In this document: in pieces, positions 1 through 8,884 of the stretch
Layout of the letters: the number at the start of each line of letters is the position of its first letter
Numbering within the stretch: the stretch's first letter is position 1
Origin: Syntrophomonadaceae bacterium
GTDB lineage: Bacteria > Bacillota > Syntrophomonadia > Syntrophomonadales > Syntrophothermaceae
Length of the DNA stretch: 44,616 bases
Assembly (NCBI GenBank): GCA_012799365.1
Contig: JAAZLJ010000147.1
Location: 1 to 44,616, forward strand
Direction: 5' to 3'
Translations under genes and position numbers: made by a program
The notes under the pieces: generated by a model
The model's input: the letters and a program-made list of their open reading frames with translations, nothing else
What the model was told of the DNA's origin: nothing
Databases searched by the model: none

Positions 1-202
1 CCTCCTGCTGCGGCAACGGACCATGCAGGAGCTCTACCTGTTCCAGGTATTCTTCCCACTCATTACGCGGTTTCTCTGCGTAATCGGCGGCCACTGCCTC
101 CAACAGGTCATTCATTTCCTGCACCGCAAGCGCGGGTCGGTCAAAAGACCATCCATGCAGATCCTCCAGTTGGTTGAGATAAAGGGTTGTCCAATCTTCC
201 AC
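1..202 (-). CDS. Hypothetical protein, C-terminus cut by window edge
   Basis: An open frame on the minus strand begins with GTG at 200-202 behind a perfect AGGAGGT ribosome site at 211-217 and runs to the window edge without a stop. The 67 visible residues begin VEDWTTLYLNQLEDLHGW and are acidic and probably helical, with no signal peptide or membrane segment. I do not recognise the family. It lies 156 bases downstream of pyrE; that gap has a weak CCCGA/TCGGG hairpin but no convincing terminator, so it could be a tail gene of the pyr operon or an independent unit. Confidence 0.6.
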   Translation of the reverse strand, partial: MEDWTTLYLNQLEDLHGWSFDRPALAVQEMNDLLEAVAADYAEKPRNEWEEYLEQVELLHGPLPQQE

Positions 203-358
203 GAAAAATTACCTCCTAATAAGCACTGGTTTTCTCTTTATATTTCTATATATAGTCTGGCCGCTCCCTCCACACCCGACCCCGTCAAAATCTGGCAGGT
301 GGGAAGCCGCTGCAGCCGGCTGTAAACCCCGAACTCTATCGGGCTGCCGGGCTCTGCC

Positions 359-943
359 TTATCTGGCAGCAGTACGGCTGCCGGGCTTGACCGCCGGTAT
401 CTGGCCCTGGCGGCAAAGAGGACAGTCAGCGGCATCATAAGAGGTGATTTCCATGGTCAGGGCCGCTTCGGTTCTGACTCCAAAATCCACTTCTCCTCCA
501 CTCCGATCCACCAGTAATGCCACACCAGCTACCTGGCCTCCCAGTTCCTGCACCACACTCATGGCTTCCCGCACCGAGCCTCCGGTGGTGACTACATCCT
601 CTACTATGAGTACCCGGGAGCCTGGTTCAAAGGTGAACCCGCGCCGCAGGGTCATCTGGCCGTTCTCCCGCTCACAGAAGATACCTCTGACCCCCAGCTG
701 GCGAGCCACTTCATAGGCTACTATGATGCCCCCCATGGCCGGACCCATGACCAGATCTACTTTCTCCTCCCGAAAGCGATCCGCCAGTTCCCGGGCCAGC
801 ACCTCGGTGTACTGCGGATACTGCAGTACCTGGGCACACTGCATGTAGCGGTCACTGTGCCGCCCCGAAGTCAGTATAAAATGTCCCTGCAAAAGGGCTC
901 CACTATCAATAAATATCTTTTCTGCTTGCTTGGCATCGAGCAT
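359..943 (-). CDS. pyrE: Orotate phosphoribosyltransferase
   Basis: PyrE joins orotate to PRPP to give orotidine 5'-monophosphate, the fifth step of cytoplasmic UMP synthesis. The 194-residue protein has the type I phosphoribosyltransferase PRPP-binding motif VLIVEDVVTTGGS at about residues 111-123 and the upstream GPAMGG loop near 67-72. The length is normal for the short bacterial form. The C-terminus carries CPLC (two cysteines), a feature of some clostridial PyrE proteins whose role I cannot assign. The ATG is preceded by GGAGGAATAACTT, and that ribosome site lies at the end of pyrF, so the two genes are translated together. It is the last recognisable gene of the pyr operon. Confidence 0.96.
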   Translation of the reverse strand: MLDAKQAEKIFIDSGALLQGHFILTSGRHSDRYMQCAQVLQYPQYTEVLARELADRFREEKVDLVMGPAMGGIIVAYEVARQLGVRGIFCERENGQMTLRRGFTFEPGSRVLIVEDVVTTGGSVREAMSVVQELGGQVAGVALLVDRSGGEVDFGVRTEAALTMEITSYDAADCPLCRQGQIPAVKPGSRTAAR

Positions 944-946
944 AAG

Positions 947-1663
947 TTATTCCTCCAGTTCTTCGATTATTCTGGCGGCTGCTTCCCGAGGATCAGCTGC
1001 CTGCCGAATGGGACGTCCGATGACCATGTAGTCGGCTCCCTGGTCCAGAGCTTCCCGGGGAGTGGTGATACGCTTTTGATCACCTGCGGCGGCCCAGCCT
1101 GGTCGGATACCAGGCGTAACGATGAGAAAATCAGGCCCACACGCTTCCCGAATCAGGGCCGTCTCCTGAGGTGAAGCTACCACCCCGGAAAGACCGCATT
1201 CCTGAGCCATTACCGCCCACTCCACCACCAGTTCCTCCACCCTTTTATCTACTTTCATTTCCTCGCGCAGCTGAGTGGATGAAATACTGGTGAGAACCGT
1301 TACCCCCAGTACCGCCGGGGGATTTACCCCCAACCGGCTGGCTTCCTCTGCCGTGTTCTTCACCACCGCGGTCATCATTTCCCGCCCTCCGGCTATATGT
1401 ACGTTATACATAAAAGCATCCAGCCTGGTCATCACTCTCCCTGCCGCGGCCGCGGTATTGGGAATATCATGGAACTTCAGATCCACGAAAACCCGCCCCC
1501 CCAGTTGGTTGATTTTCTGAACTATGCCCGGGCCCACACTGTTGAACAGCTGCATCCCCACCTTGAAGGCTCCCACCCGGTCATACAAGGTTTCTACCAG
1601 TGCCAGTGCTTCTTTTTCGGTGTCCACATCCAATGCCAGTATAATACGATCCTTGGCCTGCAA
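947..1663 (-). CDS. pyrF: Orotidine 5'-phosphate decarboxylase
   Basis: PyrF removes CO2 from OMP to form UMP, the last step of the pathway. The catalytic signature DLKFHDIPNT lies at residues 61-70, with the charged Asp61, Lys63 and Asp66 tetrad members visible, and a C-terminal phosphate loop VIGRPIRQA is present. The 238-residue TIM barrel is full length. The start is TTG, supported by AAGGAGG eight bases upstream. Three bases separate its stop from pyrE. Upstream lies a gap of about 400 bases filled by repeats, which is unusual inside a pyr operon. Confidence 0.96.
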   Translation of the reverse strand: MQAKDRIILALDVDTEKEALALVETLYDRVGAFKVGMQLFNSVGPGIVQKINQLGGRVFVDLKFHDIPNTAAAAGRVMTRLDAFMYNVHIAGGREMMTAVVKNTAEEASRLGVNPPAVLGVTVLTSISSTQLREEMKVDKRVEELVVEWAVMAQECGLSGVVASPQETALIREACGPDFLIVTPGIRPGWAAAGDQKRITTPREALDQGADYMVIGRPIRQAADPREAAARIIEELEE

Positions 1664-1690
1664 ACTTATTCCTCCTTAATTCCGCTGTGA

Positions 1691-2020
1691 ATTAATTTAA
1701 CGCAGATTAACGCTGATAATTATGATTGGGGCAGATTTATTAAAAATAACTCTATACGGGAGTGTGTTAACCCGGCGGAACGACCTGCCAAGCTGGCAGT
1801 AGGGGAGGCTTCAGTCTCCCCGCGGAAGCTAAAGCTTCTACTACAGTGGAGCGGAAGCTGTTCTCACTGCGGAGGCTGAAGCCTCCGCTACGAGGGTAGT
1901 AGTGGTTCCTGTAAGGGTATGAAGCCTCCGCTACGGGGTTAGAACTCAGCGTCTGCAGTCAGCAAGTCCGGGAGCGAGCGGGTTAACCACGCTCCATAAA
2001 TATGCAGTTTTCATACCCCC
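1691..2020. repeat. Composite dispersed repeat in the pyrD-pyrF gap
   Basis: This 395-base gap between pyrD and pyrF has no gene. It starts with CGCAGATTAACGCTGATAA units (1698-1720), the same units found in many other gaps of this window. It then has two copies of a GTTAAC-centred core (about 1757-1777 and 1970-2000, the second GGGAGCGAGCGGGTTAACC). Between the cores lies a second kind of repeat, short palindromes such as GGGGAGGCTTCAGTCTCCCC (about 1803-1822) and several GCGGAGGC/GCCTCCGC arms up to about 1945. The first looks like a dispersed element and the second like a nested REP-type palindrome. Confidence 0.75.
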
Positions 2021-2058
2021 GGCGGTGATGCCTTCGGTATTATGAACGTCTGCTGTGT

Positions 2059-2997
2059 CTACAGCCATGCAGCCCCGATGAGCTGCCTTATGTCTCTTAT
2101 ACCCTGCTCGACCAGGTAATTTTCCAGATCATCTATAATCTGCTCGGAAATACCCGGATTTATAAAATTCCCGGTACCAATAGATACTGCCGTGGCCCCG
2201 GCCAGGATAAACTCCAGGGCATCCTGCCAGTTTACGATGCCGCCTACCCCCATGATGGGCACTTCGACTTCCCGGGCCACCTGGTAGACCATACGCAGGG
2301 CCACCGGTTTAATCGCGGGCCCGGATAGGCCGCCAAAGATATTGGCCAGTACCGGACGCCTGGTCTCTATATCAATGGCCATCCCCAACAGGGTGTTGAT
2401 GAGAGAAAGGGCATCAGCCCCAGCCTCTACCACCGCCCGGGCTATGGCCACCACATCGGTGACATTGGGCGACAGCTTGACTATAACCGGGAGACTGGTG
2501 TTCTGCCTGACAGCGGCTACCACCCCGGCGGCTGTGTTGGGATCGGTGCCAAACTGCAGCCCACCCTTCTCCACATTGGGACAGGAGATATTAACCTCCA
2601 GCCCGGCGATGCCGTCCTGTTTATCCAGGATAGCCGTCAGGCGAGCGTATTCCTCCACAGTGTTGCCGGCGATATTGACAATCACGGTGGCCTGTTTTTC
2701 CCGCAGGTAAGGCAGGTGTTCCTGTATAAATACATCCACCCCTGGGTTCTGCAGACCCACCGCATTCAGCATCCCGGCCGGGGTTTCTATGATGCGCGGA
2801 GTCGGATTACCGGCCCGGGGTTCCAGAGTAGTACCTTTGACTATTATGGCCCCCAATCGGGCCAGATCGACATATGCTTCGTACTCGCGACCATAACCGA
2901 AGGTTCCCGAAGCCACCGTAACCGGATTGGCCAGAGCTATACCACCCAGATTGACCTCCATATTCACTTCGGCCTGGACCTGATTACGTTCAGACAT
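2059..2997 (-). CDS. pyrD: Dihydroorotate dehydrogenase B, catalytic subunit
   Basis: PyrD (class 1B) oxidises dihydroorotate to orotate on FMN and passes electrons to PyrK, which hands them to NAD+. The 312-residue TIM barrel contains the motif NISCPNV, which bears the active-site cysteine of class 1 enzymes, and the FMN phosphate loop GVGGI followed by AVSIGTGNF near the C-terminus. I chose the ATG at 2997 (MSERNQ) because GAGGTGG lies six bases upstream; a GTG at 3012 would start inside that ribosome site. The start overlaps the end of pyrK by eight bases, fitting coupled synthesis of the two subunits. Confidence 0.95.
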   Translation of the reverse strand: MSERNQVQAEVNMEVNLGGIALANPVTVASGTFGYGREYEAYVDLARLGAIIVKGTTLEPRAGNPTPRIIETPAGMLNAVGLQNPGVDVFIQEHLPYLREKQATVIVNIAGNTVEEYARLTAILDKQDGIAGLEVNISCPNVEKGGLQFGTDPNTAAGVVAAVRQNTSLPVIVKLSPNVTDVVAIARAVVEAGADALSLINTLLGMAIDIETRRPVLANIFGGLSGPAIKPVALRMVYQVAREVEVPIMGVGGIVNWQDALEFILAGATAVSIGTGNFINPGISEQIIDDLENYLVEQGIRDIRQLIGAAWL

Positions 2998-3781
2998 CGA
3001 AAACCACCTCACTCATGCTAAATACAGGCCCCTCGTGACAGATCTGGACATAACTGTAATCCTGTCCCTGTTTTACCCGGTGGGCACATCCCAGACAGGC
3101 TCCGATGCCACAGGCCATGTTTTCCTCCAGAGCTACTTCTCCTTTTAAACCGTACCGATGGGCCATATCCGCCACCCGGGCCATCATCGGCTCCGGCCCA
3201 CAGCAGTAGATAAAGTCATAGTCCGACTCCGTTAGCAGGGGTTCGAGCCCATCAGTGACCTGGCCCTGAATACCCTGGCTGCCGTCATCGGTAGTCACCA
3301 TGACCTTTACCCCCATTCCCCGCAAATGGTTAAGCCCCAGCAGTTCCGAGGCAGTCCTGGCTCCCACCAGAGCGGTGACTGCCGCTCCCCGTTCACACGA
3401 AACCCGGGCCAGGTAGACCAGGGGGGCCATTCCCACCCCGCCTCCGACCAGAACTACCCGCTGTAGATTTTCCGGCAGGGAAAAGGGACGACCCAGGGGC
3501 CCTAAAACATCCAGGGTTTCACCCATATCCAGTTCAGCCATCATGCCCGTACCCCGGCCCACTACCTTGTAGAGTATGGTGATATCACCCGCATTCTTAT
3601 CGTTGTCATAAACACTGAAAGGACGCCGGAGCAGGGGGTCCAGGGTAGATCCCACCCGAATGTTGATGAACTGTCCGGGCAGGGCCTGACGAGCAATACC
3701 GGGGGCCCTCAGCTCCAATTCCAGATACCCGGGAACTATTTCTTCGTTTCTGATGATTACTGCTTGTTCTACCAGCGACAT
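2990..3781 (-). CDS. pyrK: Dihydroorotate dehydrogenase B, electron transfer subunit
   Basis: PyrK is the FAD and [2Fe-2S] subunit that moves electrons from PyrD to NAD+. It has an N-terminal ferredoxin-reductase-like FAD domain with RRPFSVYD near residue 54, an NAD domain with [10 protein letters not shown], and a C-terminal iron-sulfur loop with Cys224, Cys229, Cys232 and Cys248 (CGIGACLGC plus a distal Cys). At 263 residues it is the usual length. The ATG follows GGAGGTTTGTA. The gene is separated from pyrC by a 465-base gap of repeats, exactly where carA and carB lie in the Bacillus pyr operon. Confidence 0.95.
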   Translation of the reverse strand: MSLVEQAVIIRNEEIVPGYLELELRAPGIARQALPGQFINIRVGSTLDPLLRRPFSVYDNDKNAGDITILYKVVGRGTGMMAELDMGETLDVLGPLGRPFSLPENLQRVVLVGGGVGMAPLVYLARVSCERGAAVTALVGARTASELLGLNHLRGMGVKVMVTTDDGSQGIQGQVTDGLEPLLTESDYDFIYCCGPEPMMARVADMAHRYGLKGEVALEENMACGIGACLGCAHRVKQGQDYSYVQICHEGPVFSMSEVVFDV

Positions 3782-3810
3782 TACAAACCTCCAAAATAAA
3801 TTTGAAATTT

Positions 3811-4123
3811 GATGCAGATTATTACGATTTACGACTGATTTTCTTAATGATTTTTGACACAGATTACCGCTGATTATTATGATTTGCGCAGATTGATAAA
3901 AATAGACGCAGAGAACGCAGAAAGATGCGGATGATTAAAAATATTAAAATAACGAGAAAAACGGCATCCGGGAGTAAGCCCCAGCTTATTCCGTGGGTCG
4001 CTTCGCGGGTTACCACACTCCCTATAAGAATTATTATATCTTCAGCGTACCATAAGTTTTCAGTGTCTTCTGTGTCTATTTTGCCATTCATCTGCGTTCA
4101 TCAGCGTGTATCTGCGGTTTCGG
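3811..4123. repeat. Dispersed repeat element in the pyrC-pyrK gap
   Basis: The 465-base gap between pyrC and pyrK contains no credible gene. Its left part has GCAGATTATTACGATTTACG and ACAGATTACCGCTGATTATT units (3811-3885) and AGACGCAGAGAACGCAGAAA (3903-3922). Its right part has the inverse form, ATCTGCGTTCATCAGCGTG and TATCTGCGGTTTC, ending near 4121. In the middle lies GTGGGTCGCTTCGCGGGTTACC. This is a long copy of the family seen elsewhere in the window. Short open frames across it only translate the repeat. Confidence 0.8.
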
Positions 4124-4246
4124 TTTTCATACGAACAGGGATGTTCGCAGTAGAATCTTGTTTCTATTATAAACATATTTCTACCTCTCTGCCTTCCCCA
4201 CCGGGAGAAGACTGGAAGGCTACTAAATCCACGCCGTGAAAACAGC

Positions 4247-5536
4247 CTAGATGACCAGCTTACCCTCCAGAGCCACCACCTGACCGTCGACAATCGTGGC
4301 CCAGGGCCATCCCCTCAGGATCCGGCCCTTGTAGGGATTGTTTTTCCCCTTGGAATAAAACTGATTGGGCTCCACCGTTTTCTCTGCCTCCAGATCCAGA
4401 ATGGTTATATCGGCTGGATACCCCGGGATAAGAGCACCCCGGTTCAGGTTAAGCATCCGGGCTGGATTGACCGTCATCAGCCGCACCATATCCATCAGTT
4501 CCAGTTTCCCGGGATGCACCAGGTCGTTTAACAGGGCGGGTACCGCCGTCTCCAATCCTGAAATACCGAAAGCCGCCAGCGGGTACTCACAGTCCTTGGC
4601 CTCGAATTCATGAGGTGCATGGTCAGTGGCGATACAGTCGATAACCCCGTTCTCCAGGGCGGCTCGCAGAGCCAGGACATCCTCCTGGGAGCGCAGGGGG
4701 GGATTGACCTTGGTATCGGTATCATAAGAACCCACTATCTCATCGGTCAGGGTAAGATGATGAGGGGAAACCTCACAGGTTACCCGCACCCCGCGCTGTT
4801 TGGCCTGTCGTATCATTTCCAGGGTACCCCGGGTACTGATATGGGCAAAATGCACCCATCCCTGAGCGGCTTCAGCCAGCAGTAGATCCCGAGCTACCAT
4901 AACCTCCTCAGCGGCGGCTGGGATACCTTTCAGCCCGTACAGAGTAGAGTAATAGCCCTCATGCATCAGCCCATCCTCGGATAGATTGACATCTTCACAA
5001 TGGGCAATGACCGGAATGTTGAATATGCGAGAGTATTCCAGAGCCCGCCGCATTATCTCAGCGTTCATAACCGGTCGGCCATCATCGGACACCGCCACAC
5101 ATCCGGCAGCTACCAGATCTGCCATTTCCGAGATCTCCTGCCCCTCCTGCTTTTTAGTAATGCTACCGATGGGATAGACATTGACCACACCGGTCTCCTG
5201 CGCCCGCCGTCTGATGAAATCAGCCACCGCATTGTTATCAATCACCGGATTGGTGTTGGGCATGCAGCACAGACTGGTAAAACCACCAGCCGCGGCCGCC
5301 CGGGTTCCAGAGGCAATATCTTCTTTGTATTCATAGCCCGGCTCGCGCAGATGGACATGTATATCGATAAATCCCGGGCAGACCACCTTGCCTTCTGCCG
5401 ACAGAATCTCCGCTTCGGGTTCATTGATACCGGGCTCGACCCGGCGAATAAGCCCGTCCTCCACCAGAACATCTGCTATCTCATCCAGGTTATTGGCTGG
5501 ATCGATTACCCTGCCACCCTTAACCAGCAATTTCAT
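4247..5536 (-). CDS. pyrC: Dihydroorotase
   Basis: PyrC cyclises carbamoyl aspartate to dihydroorotate. It is a 429-residue class I amidohydrolase: metal-binding His60-x-His62 in [10 protein letters not shown], a conserved [12 protein letters not shown] stretch near residue 90, a metal histidine in VIAHCED, and the catalytic Asp in TDHAPH near residue 305. The beta-rich ends of the amidohydrolase fold are present. The ATG lies behind GGGAGG and overlaps the end of pyrB by 17 bases, so the two are co-translated. A dispersed repeat follows its stop. Confidence 0.96.
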   Translation of the reverse strand: MKLLVKGGRVIDPANNLDEIADVLVEDGLIRRVEPGINEPEAEILSAEGKVVCPGFIDIHVHLREPGYEYKEDIASGTRAAAAGGFTSLCCMPNTNPVIDNNAVADFIRRRAQETGVVNVYPIGSITKKQEGQEISEMADLVAAGCVAVSDDGRPVMNAEIMRRALEYSRIFNIPVIAHCEDVNLSEDGLMHEGYYSTLYGLKGIPAAAEEVMVARDLLLAEAAQGWVHFAHISTRGTLEMIRQAKQRGVRVTCEVSPHHLTLTDEIVGSYDTDTKVNPPLRSQEDVLALRAALENGVIDCIATDHAPHEFEAKDCEYPLAAFGISGLETAVPALLNDLVHPGKLELMDMVRLMTVNPARMLNLNRGALIPGYPADITILDLEAEKTVEPNQFYSKGKNNPYKGRILRGWPWATIVDGQVVALEGKLVI

Positions 5537-6461
5537 CTCGCGCGCCTCCCATCATCAAATACAATAAAGCCATTCTGACCGCCACCCCGTTGGTAACCTG
5601 TTCATTGATGACGGCTACCTGGCTGTCAGCTACCTCGCTGGAGATTTCTACCCCCCGGTTCATGGGCCCGGGATGCAGAACCAGTACATCCGGTTGGGCC
5701 AGAGCTACCCGGTCCCTGGTCAGGCAGTAAAGATTGGCGTATTCATCCAGAGTAGGAAACAATCCCCGCCGCTGCCGCTCTTTCTGAATCCGCAGGACGT
5801 TGATGACATCCACCCCTTCCAGGCCCTCTTCGGTGTTGAAATATTTTTTGACCCCGATTTTTTCAATATCAGGAGGCATCAGGGTAGGGGGTCCGATAAC
5901 CCGAACCTCACACCCGAATTTCTGCAGACCGAAGATGTTGGAGCGGGCCACCCGGCTGTGGAGAATGTCCCCCAGAATGGCCACTTTCAAATTCTCCACT
6001 GTACCTTTCTTCTCCCGAATGGAATACATGTCCAGCAGGGCCTGGGTCGGGTGTTCATGGATGCCATCCCCGGCGTTTATGACCCGCATGCTGGTGTTCT
6101 GAGCCACGTAATTGGGCACCCCGCTCATAGAATGACGGATAACCACCACATCGGTGCCCATCACCTCGATGGTCTTGATGGTGTCCCGCAAGCTCTCCCC
6201 TTTTTGTACACTGCTGGTGCTCACGGTCAGGTTGACCGTGTCCGCCGACAGGTACTTCCCAGCCAGCTCAAAAGAAGTCCTGGTTCTGGTACTGGGTTCG
6301 TAGAACAGGGTAACCATGACCTTACCCCGCAGGGTAGGCACCTTCTTGATGTCTCTGAGAATAATGTCTTTCATCGGCATCGCCACATCCAAAATAGTCG
6401 TGATTTCATCCCGGGTCAGGTATTGCAGGCCCAGCAGATCTTTGCGCCCTTTAAAACCCAT
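5520..6461 (-). CDS. pyrB: Aspartate carbamoyltransferase catalytic subunit
   Basis: PyrB condenses carbamoyl phosphate with aspartate. The carbamoyl phosphate site STRTRTSFE is at residues 57-65, and HPTQALLD is near 135. The 313-residue length fits the Bacillus-type enzyme that works without a PyrI regulatory subunit, and no pyrI is present. ATG at 6461 lies seven bases from GGAGG; a GTG one codon earlier is possible but only four bases away. A PyrR attenuator lies directly upstream, so expression falls when uridine nucleotides are plentiful. Confidence 0.96.
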   Translation of the reverse strand: MGFKGRKDLLGLQYLTRDEITTILDVAMPMKDIILRDIKKVPTLRGKVMVTLFYEPSTRTRTSFELAGKYLSADTVNLTVSTSSVQKGESLRDTIKTIEVMGTDVVVIRHSMSGVPNYVAQNTSMRVINAGDGIHEHPTQALLDMYSIREKKGTVENLKVAILGDILHSRVARSNIFGLQKFGCEVRVIGPPTLMPPDIEKIGVKKYFNTEEGLEGVDVINVLRIQKERQRRGLFPTLDEYANLYCLTRDRVALAQPDVLVLHPGPMNRGVEISSEVADSQVAVINEQVTNGVAVRMALLYLMMGGARDEIAG

Positions 6462-6490
6462 CACTTTACCTCCCTCGCATAGATTCAGAA

Positions 6491-6530
6491 TAAAAAAGGC
6501 CTTCCCTGCTCTCTACCAGCAAGGAAGGCC
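6491..6530 (-). terminator. PyrR-controlled terminator before pyrB
   Basis: On the minus strand the arms GGCCTTCC (6530-6523) and GGAAGGCC (6505-6498) pair, extended by TGCT/AGCA, and are followed by a run of six T (6497-6492). This is a strong intrinsic terminator in the 124-base pyrR-pyrB gap, just after a PyrR site, as in the attenuators of the Bacillus pyr operon. Confidence 0.9.
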
Positions 6531-6545
6531 CCGGCTCCGGTCTTC

Positions 6546-6581
6546 CCCCCTTGCTAGCCTCACAGGACTAATTTTAAGGGG
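6546..6581 (-). promoter_or_regulatory. PyrR-binding anti-antiterminator hairpin (pyrR-pyrB)
   Basis: The transcript contains AGTCCTGTGAGGCT (6569-6556), a full match to the PyrR-binding consensus ARUCCNGNGAGGYU, enclosed by CCCCTT and AAGGGG arms. With UMP bound, PyrR is known to stabilise this hairpin and let the downstream terminator form. Confidence 0.88.
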
Positions 6582-6585
6582 TGAA

Positions 6586-7266
<681 letters not shown>

Positions 7267-7273
7267 CTAAAAA

Positions 7274-7302
7274 ATTCTAAGTCAACGGTTTTCGGCTGTC
7301 AA
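7274..7302 (-). promoter_or_regulatory. Sigma-A promoter of the pyr operon
   Basis: TTGACA (7302-7297) and TAGAAT (7279-7274) are separated by exactly 17 bases on the minus strand. Transcription would start about ten bases before the first PyrR hairpin. The -10 box covers the stop codon of rluD, so the promoter is inside the end of the upstream gene. Confidence 0.8.
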
Positions 7303-8197
7303 GTATTTTTAGAACTCTCTGAAAATATTGGGGCAAAGGAGACTCAAACTCCATTACCTCACCGCTAACCGGATGCTGGAAAGAAATATAGCTGGCATGG
7401 AGCAGCTGTCCGGCCAGGTCAAATTCCGTTTCCGGATGTCCATACACAGTATCTCCCACCACCGGATTTCCTATGTAAGCAAAATGTACCCGTATTTGAT
7501 GAGTACGTCCTGTCTCCAATCTTACCCTTACCAGGGTATAGCCCTGGTATCTCTGCAGCACCGTGTAATGGGTTACCGCAAACCTGCCCTCCTTCACCAC
7601 CGCCATTTTGGTACGGTTCTGGGGATGACGGCTGATAGGGGCTTCAATAATACCCTCCTGTTCGAGGCTGCCCTGCACCAGAGCCGTGTACTCCCGTGTC
7701 ATTACCCGCTCCTGGATCTGAGCGGCCAGGTGACGATGAGCATCATCATTCTTGGCCACTACCAGCAGTCCGGAGGTATCTCGATCCAGCCGGTGGACGA
7801 TACCCGGTCGGTGTTCACCGCCCACCCGGGAAAGATGCTGGAAATGATATAAAAGAGCGTGGGCCAGAGTTCCATCCCGGCTGCCATGGGCGGGATGCAC
7901 CACCATCCCCTGCGGCTTGTTGATGACCGCCAGCTCCGAGTCCTCATAAATAATATCCAGGGGAATATTCTGAGGCCGCAGCCTGAACTCCGGTTCAGCC
8001 GGGATGCGGATCTCGATGCTCTCCCCCCGCTGCACACGGGCCCCCGGCTTACGACGACGGCCATCCACCAGCACCAGGCCCGCCTCGATGAGACGGCTCA
8101 GGCGGCTGCGAGACAAATCGGGGAAGAGCCGGGCCAGAGCCACGTCCAACCGCTCCCCCTCTCCCTGTTGGTCAATCAGTATTTTTCTTACTTCCAC
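7277..8197 (-). CDS. rluD: 23S rRNA pseudouridine synthase, RluD family
   Basis: This enzyme makes pseudouridine in rRNA. An N-terminal S4 RNA-binding domain (about residues 15-62) is followed by the catalytic domain with HRLDRDTSG at 135-143, where Asp138 is the nucleophile, and the family's ETGRTHQIRVH stretch. At 306 residues it is full length and corresponds to Bacillus YlyB, which also lies between lspA and pyrR. The GTG start follows GGGGAG and overlaps the end of lspA by ten bases. The exact rRNA target positions cannot be read from the sequence. Confidence 0.93.
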   Translation of the reverse strand: MEVRKILIDQQGEGERLDVALARLFPDLSRSRLSRLIEAGLVLVDGRRRKPGARVQRGESIEIRIPAEPEFRLRPQNIPLDIIYEDSELAVINKPQGMVVHPAHGSRDGTLAHALLYHFQHLSRVGGEHRPGIVHRLDRDTSGLLVVAKNDDAHRHLAAQIQERVMTREYTALVQGSLEQEGIIEAPISRHPQNRTKMAVVKEGRFAVTHYTVLQRYQGYTLVRVRLETGRTHQIRVHFAYIGNPVVGDTVYGHPETEFDLAGQLLHASYISFQHPVSGEVMEFESPLPQYFQRVLKILDSRKPLT

Positions 8198-8643
8198 GAA
8201 TTAACTCCCCGGGTTTGCTCCGGACCGGCAAATATCCAGCACAACCAGACTGCTCCTACTACGATAGCACAGTCGGCCAGATTAAACACCGGCCAGAAAC
8301 CGAAATCAATAAAATCAATTACCTGACCATGCCAGATGCGGTCGATAAAATTCCCCGCCGCCCCACCGGCCAGAAGGGCCAGGGCGGTCTGGGTACCGAC
8401 ACCCGGTCGATACTTATGCACATACCCGGCAGATATCATTATGACCACCAGGGCAGCTATCAAAAAAAGAAGGTCTTGTCCGACCAACAGACCGAAAGCC
8501 CCTCCCGGGTTGCGTACATAAGTGATATGGAGAAAATGCTCTATCAAGGGTATACTCTGGTTCAATTCCAGATGGGACTGTACCAGGACCTTGACCGCCT
8601 GATCCAGTCCAATGACCACCGGCATTATCAACCAGTATCGCAG
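8188..8643 (-). CDS. lspA: Lipoprotein signal peptidase (signal peptidase II)
   Basis: LspA is a membrane aspartic protease that removes signal peptides from prolipoproteins. It has four membrane segments and the catalytic pair in GNFIDR and FNLADC. I place the start at CTG (8643): AGGAGG lies seven bases upstream (8656-8651), and the resulting start (M)RYWLIMPVVIGLDQ aligns with other LspA proteins, whose first helix begins just so. The next possible starts, TTG at 8631 and ATG at 8625, are 19 or more bases from any ribosome site and shorten the first helix. CTG starts are rare, so this call is an inference. It is coupled with rluD. Confidence 0.9.
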   Translation of the reverse strand: MRYWLIMPVVIGLDQAVKVLVQSHLELNQSIPLIEHFLHITYVRNPGGAFGLLVGQDLLFLIAALVVIMISAGYVHKYRPGVGTQTALALLAGGAAGNFIDRIWHGQVIDFIDFGFWPVFNLADCAIVVGAVWLCWIFAGPEQTRGVNSWK

Positions 8644-8673
8644 AGCTTCTCCTCCTCTCTCCAGTAAAAAATG

Positions 8674-8862
8674 TTTTTGACGCAGATAGACGCTGATTAT
8701 TATGATTTACGCTGAATTCTAACCCCGCAGCGGAGGCTTACTTCGGCAACGATCTGATTGTAAAAGAAAAATTATTCTTCAGCGGGTTCATAGTTTTTCT
8801 GCGTATTCTGTGTCTATTTTGTGATTCATCTGCGTCTATCAGCGTATATCTGCGGTTTCAAT
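8674..8862. repeat. Dispersed repeat element upstream of lspA
   Basis: The gap between the glycosyltransferase gene and lspA holds a compact copy of the family. The left arm is TGACGCAGATAGACGCTGAT (8679-8698) and the right arm is its near-perfect inverse, ATCTGCGTCTATCAGCG (8828-8844) followed by TATATCTGCGGTTTCAA. Between them is CCCCGCAGCGGAGGCTTAC, related to the palindromes nested in the pyrD-pyrF gap. About 190 bases in all. Confidence 0.8.
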
Positions 8863-8884
8863 TTGGTTACGGTACTGGATTCTC

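Noticed and set aside
23-325. A 100-codon plus-strand frame at the left edge
   Set aside because: It is antisense to the GTG-started minus-strand gene, which has a perfect AGGAGGT site.
1691-2020. CRISPR array
   Set aside because: Repeat units are short, degenerate and inverted, and there are no equal-length spacers or cas genes.
3864-4293. Short open frames in the pyrC-pyrK gap
   Set aside because: They translate the dispersed repeat in both directions, giving the NADEWQ/FICVHQR type peptides, with no ribosome sites.
5673-6482. A 269-codon open frame on the plus strand
   Set aside because: It lies fully antisense to pyrB, has no ribosome site and is proline/histidine-rich as expected of a shadow of a coding strand.
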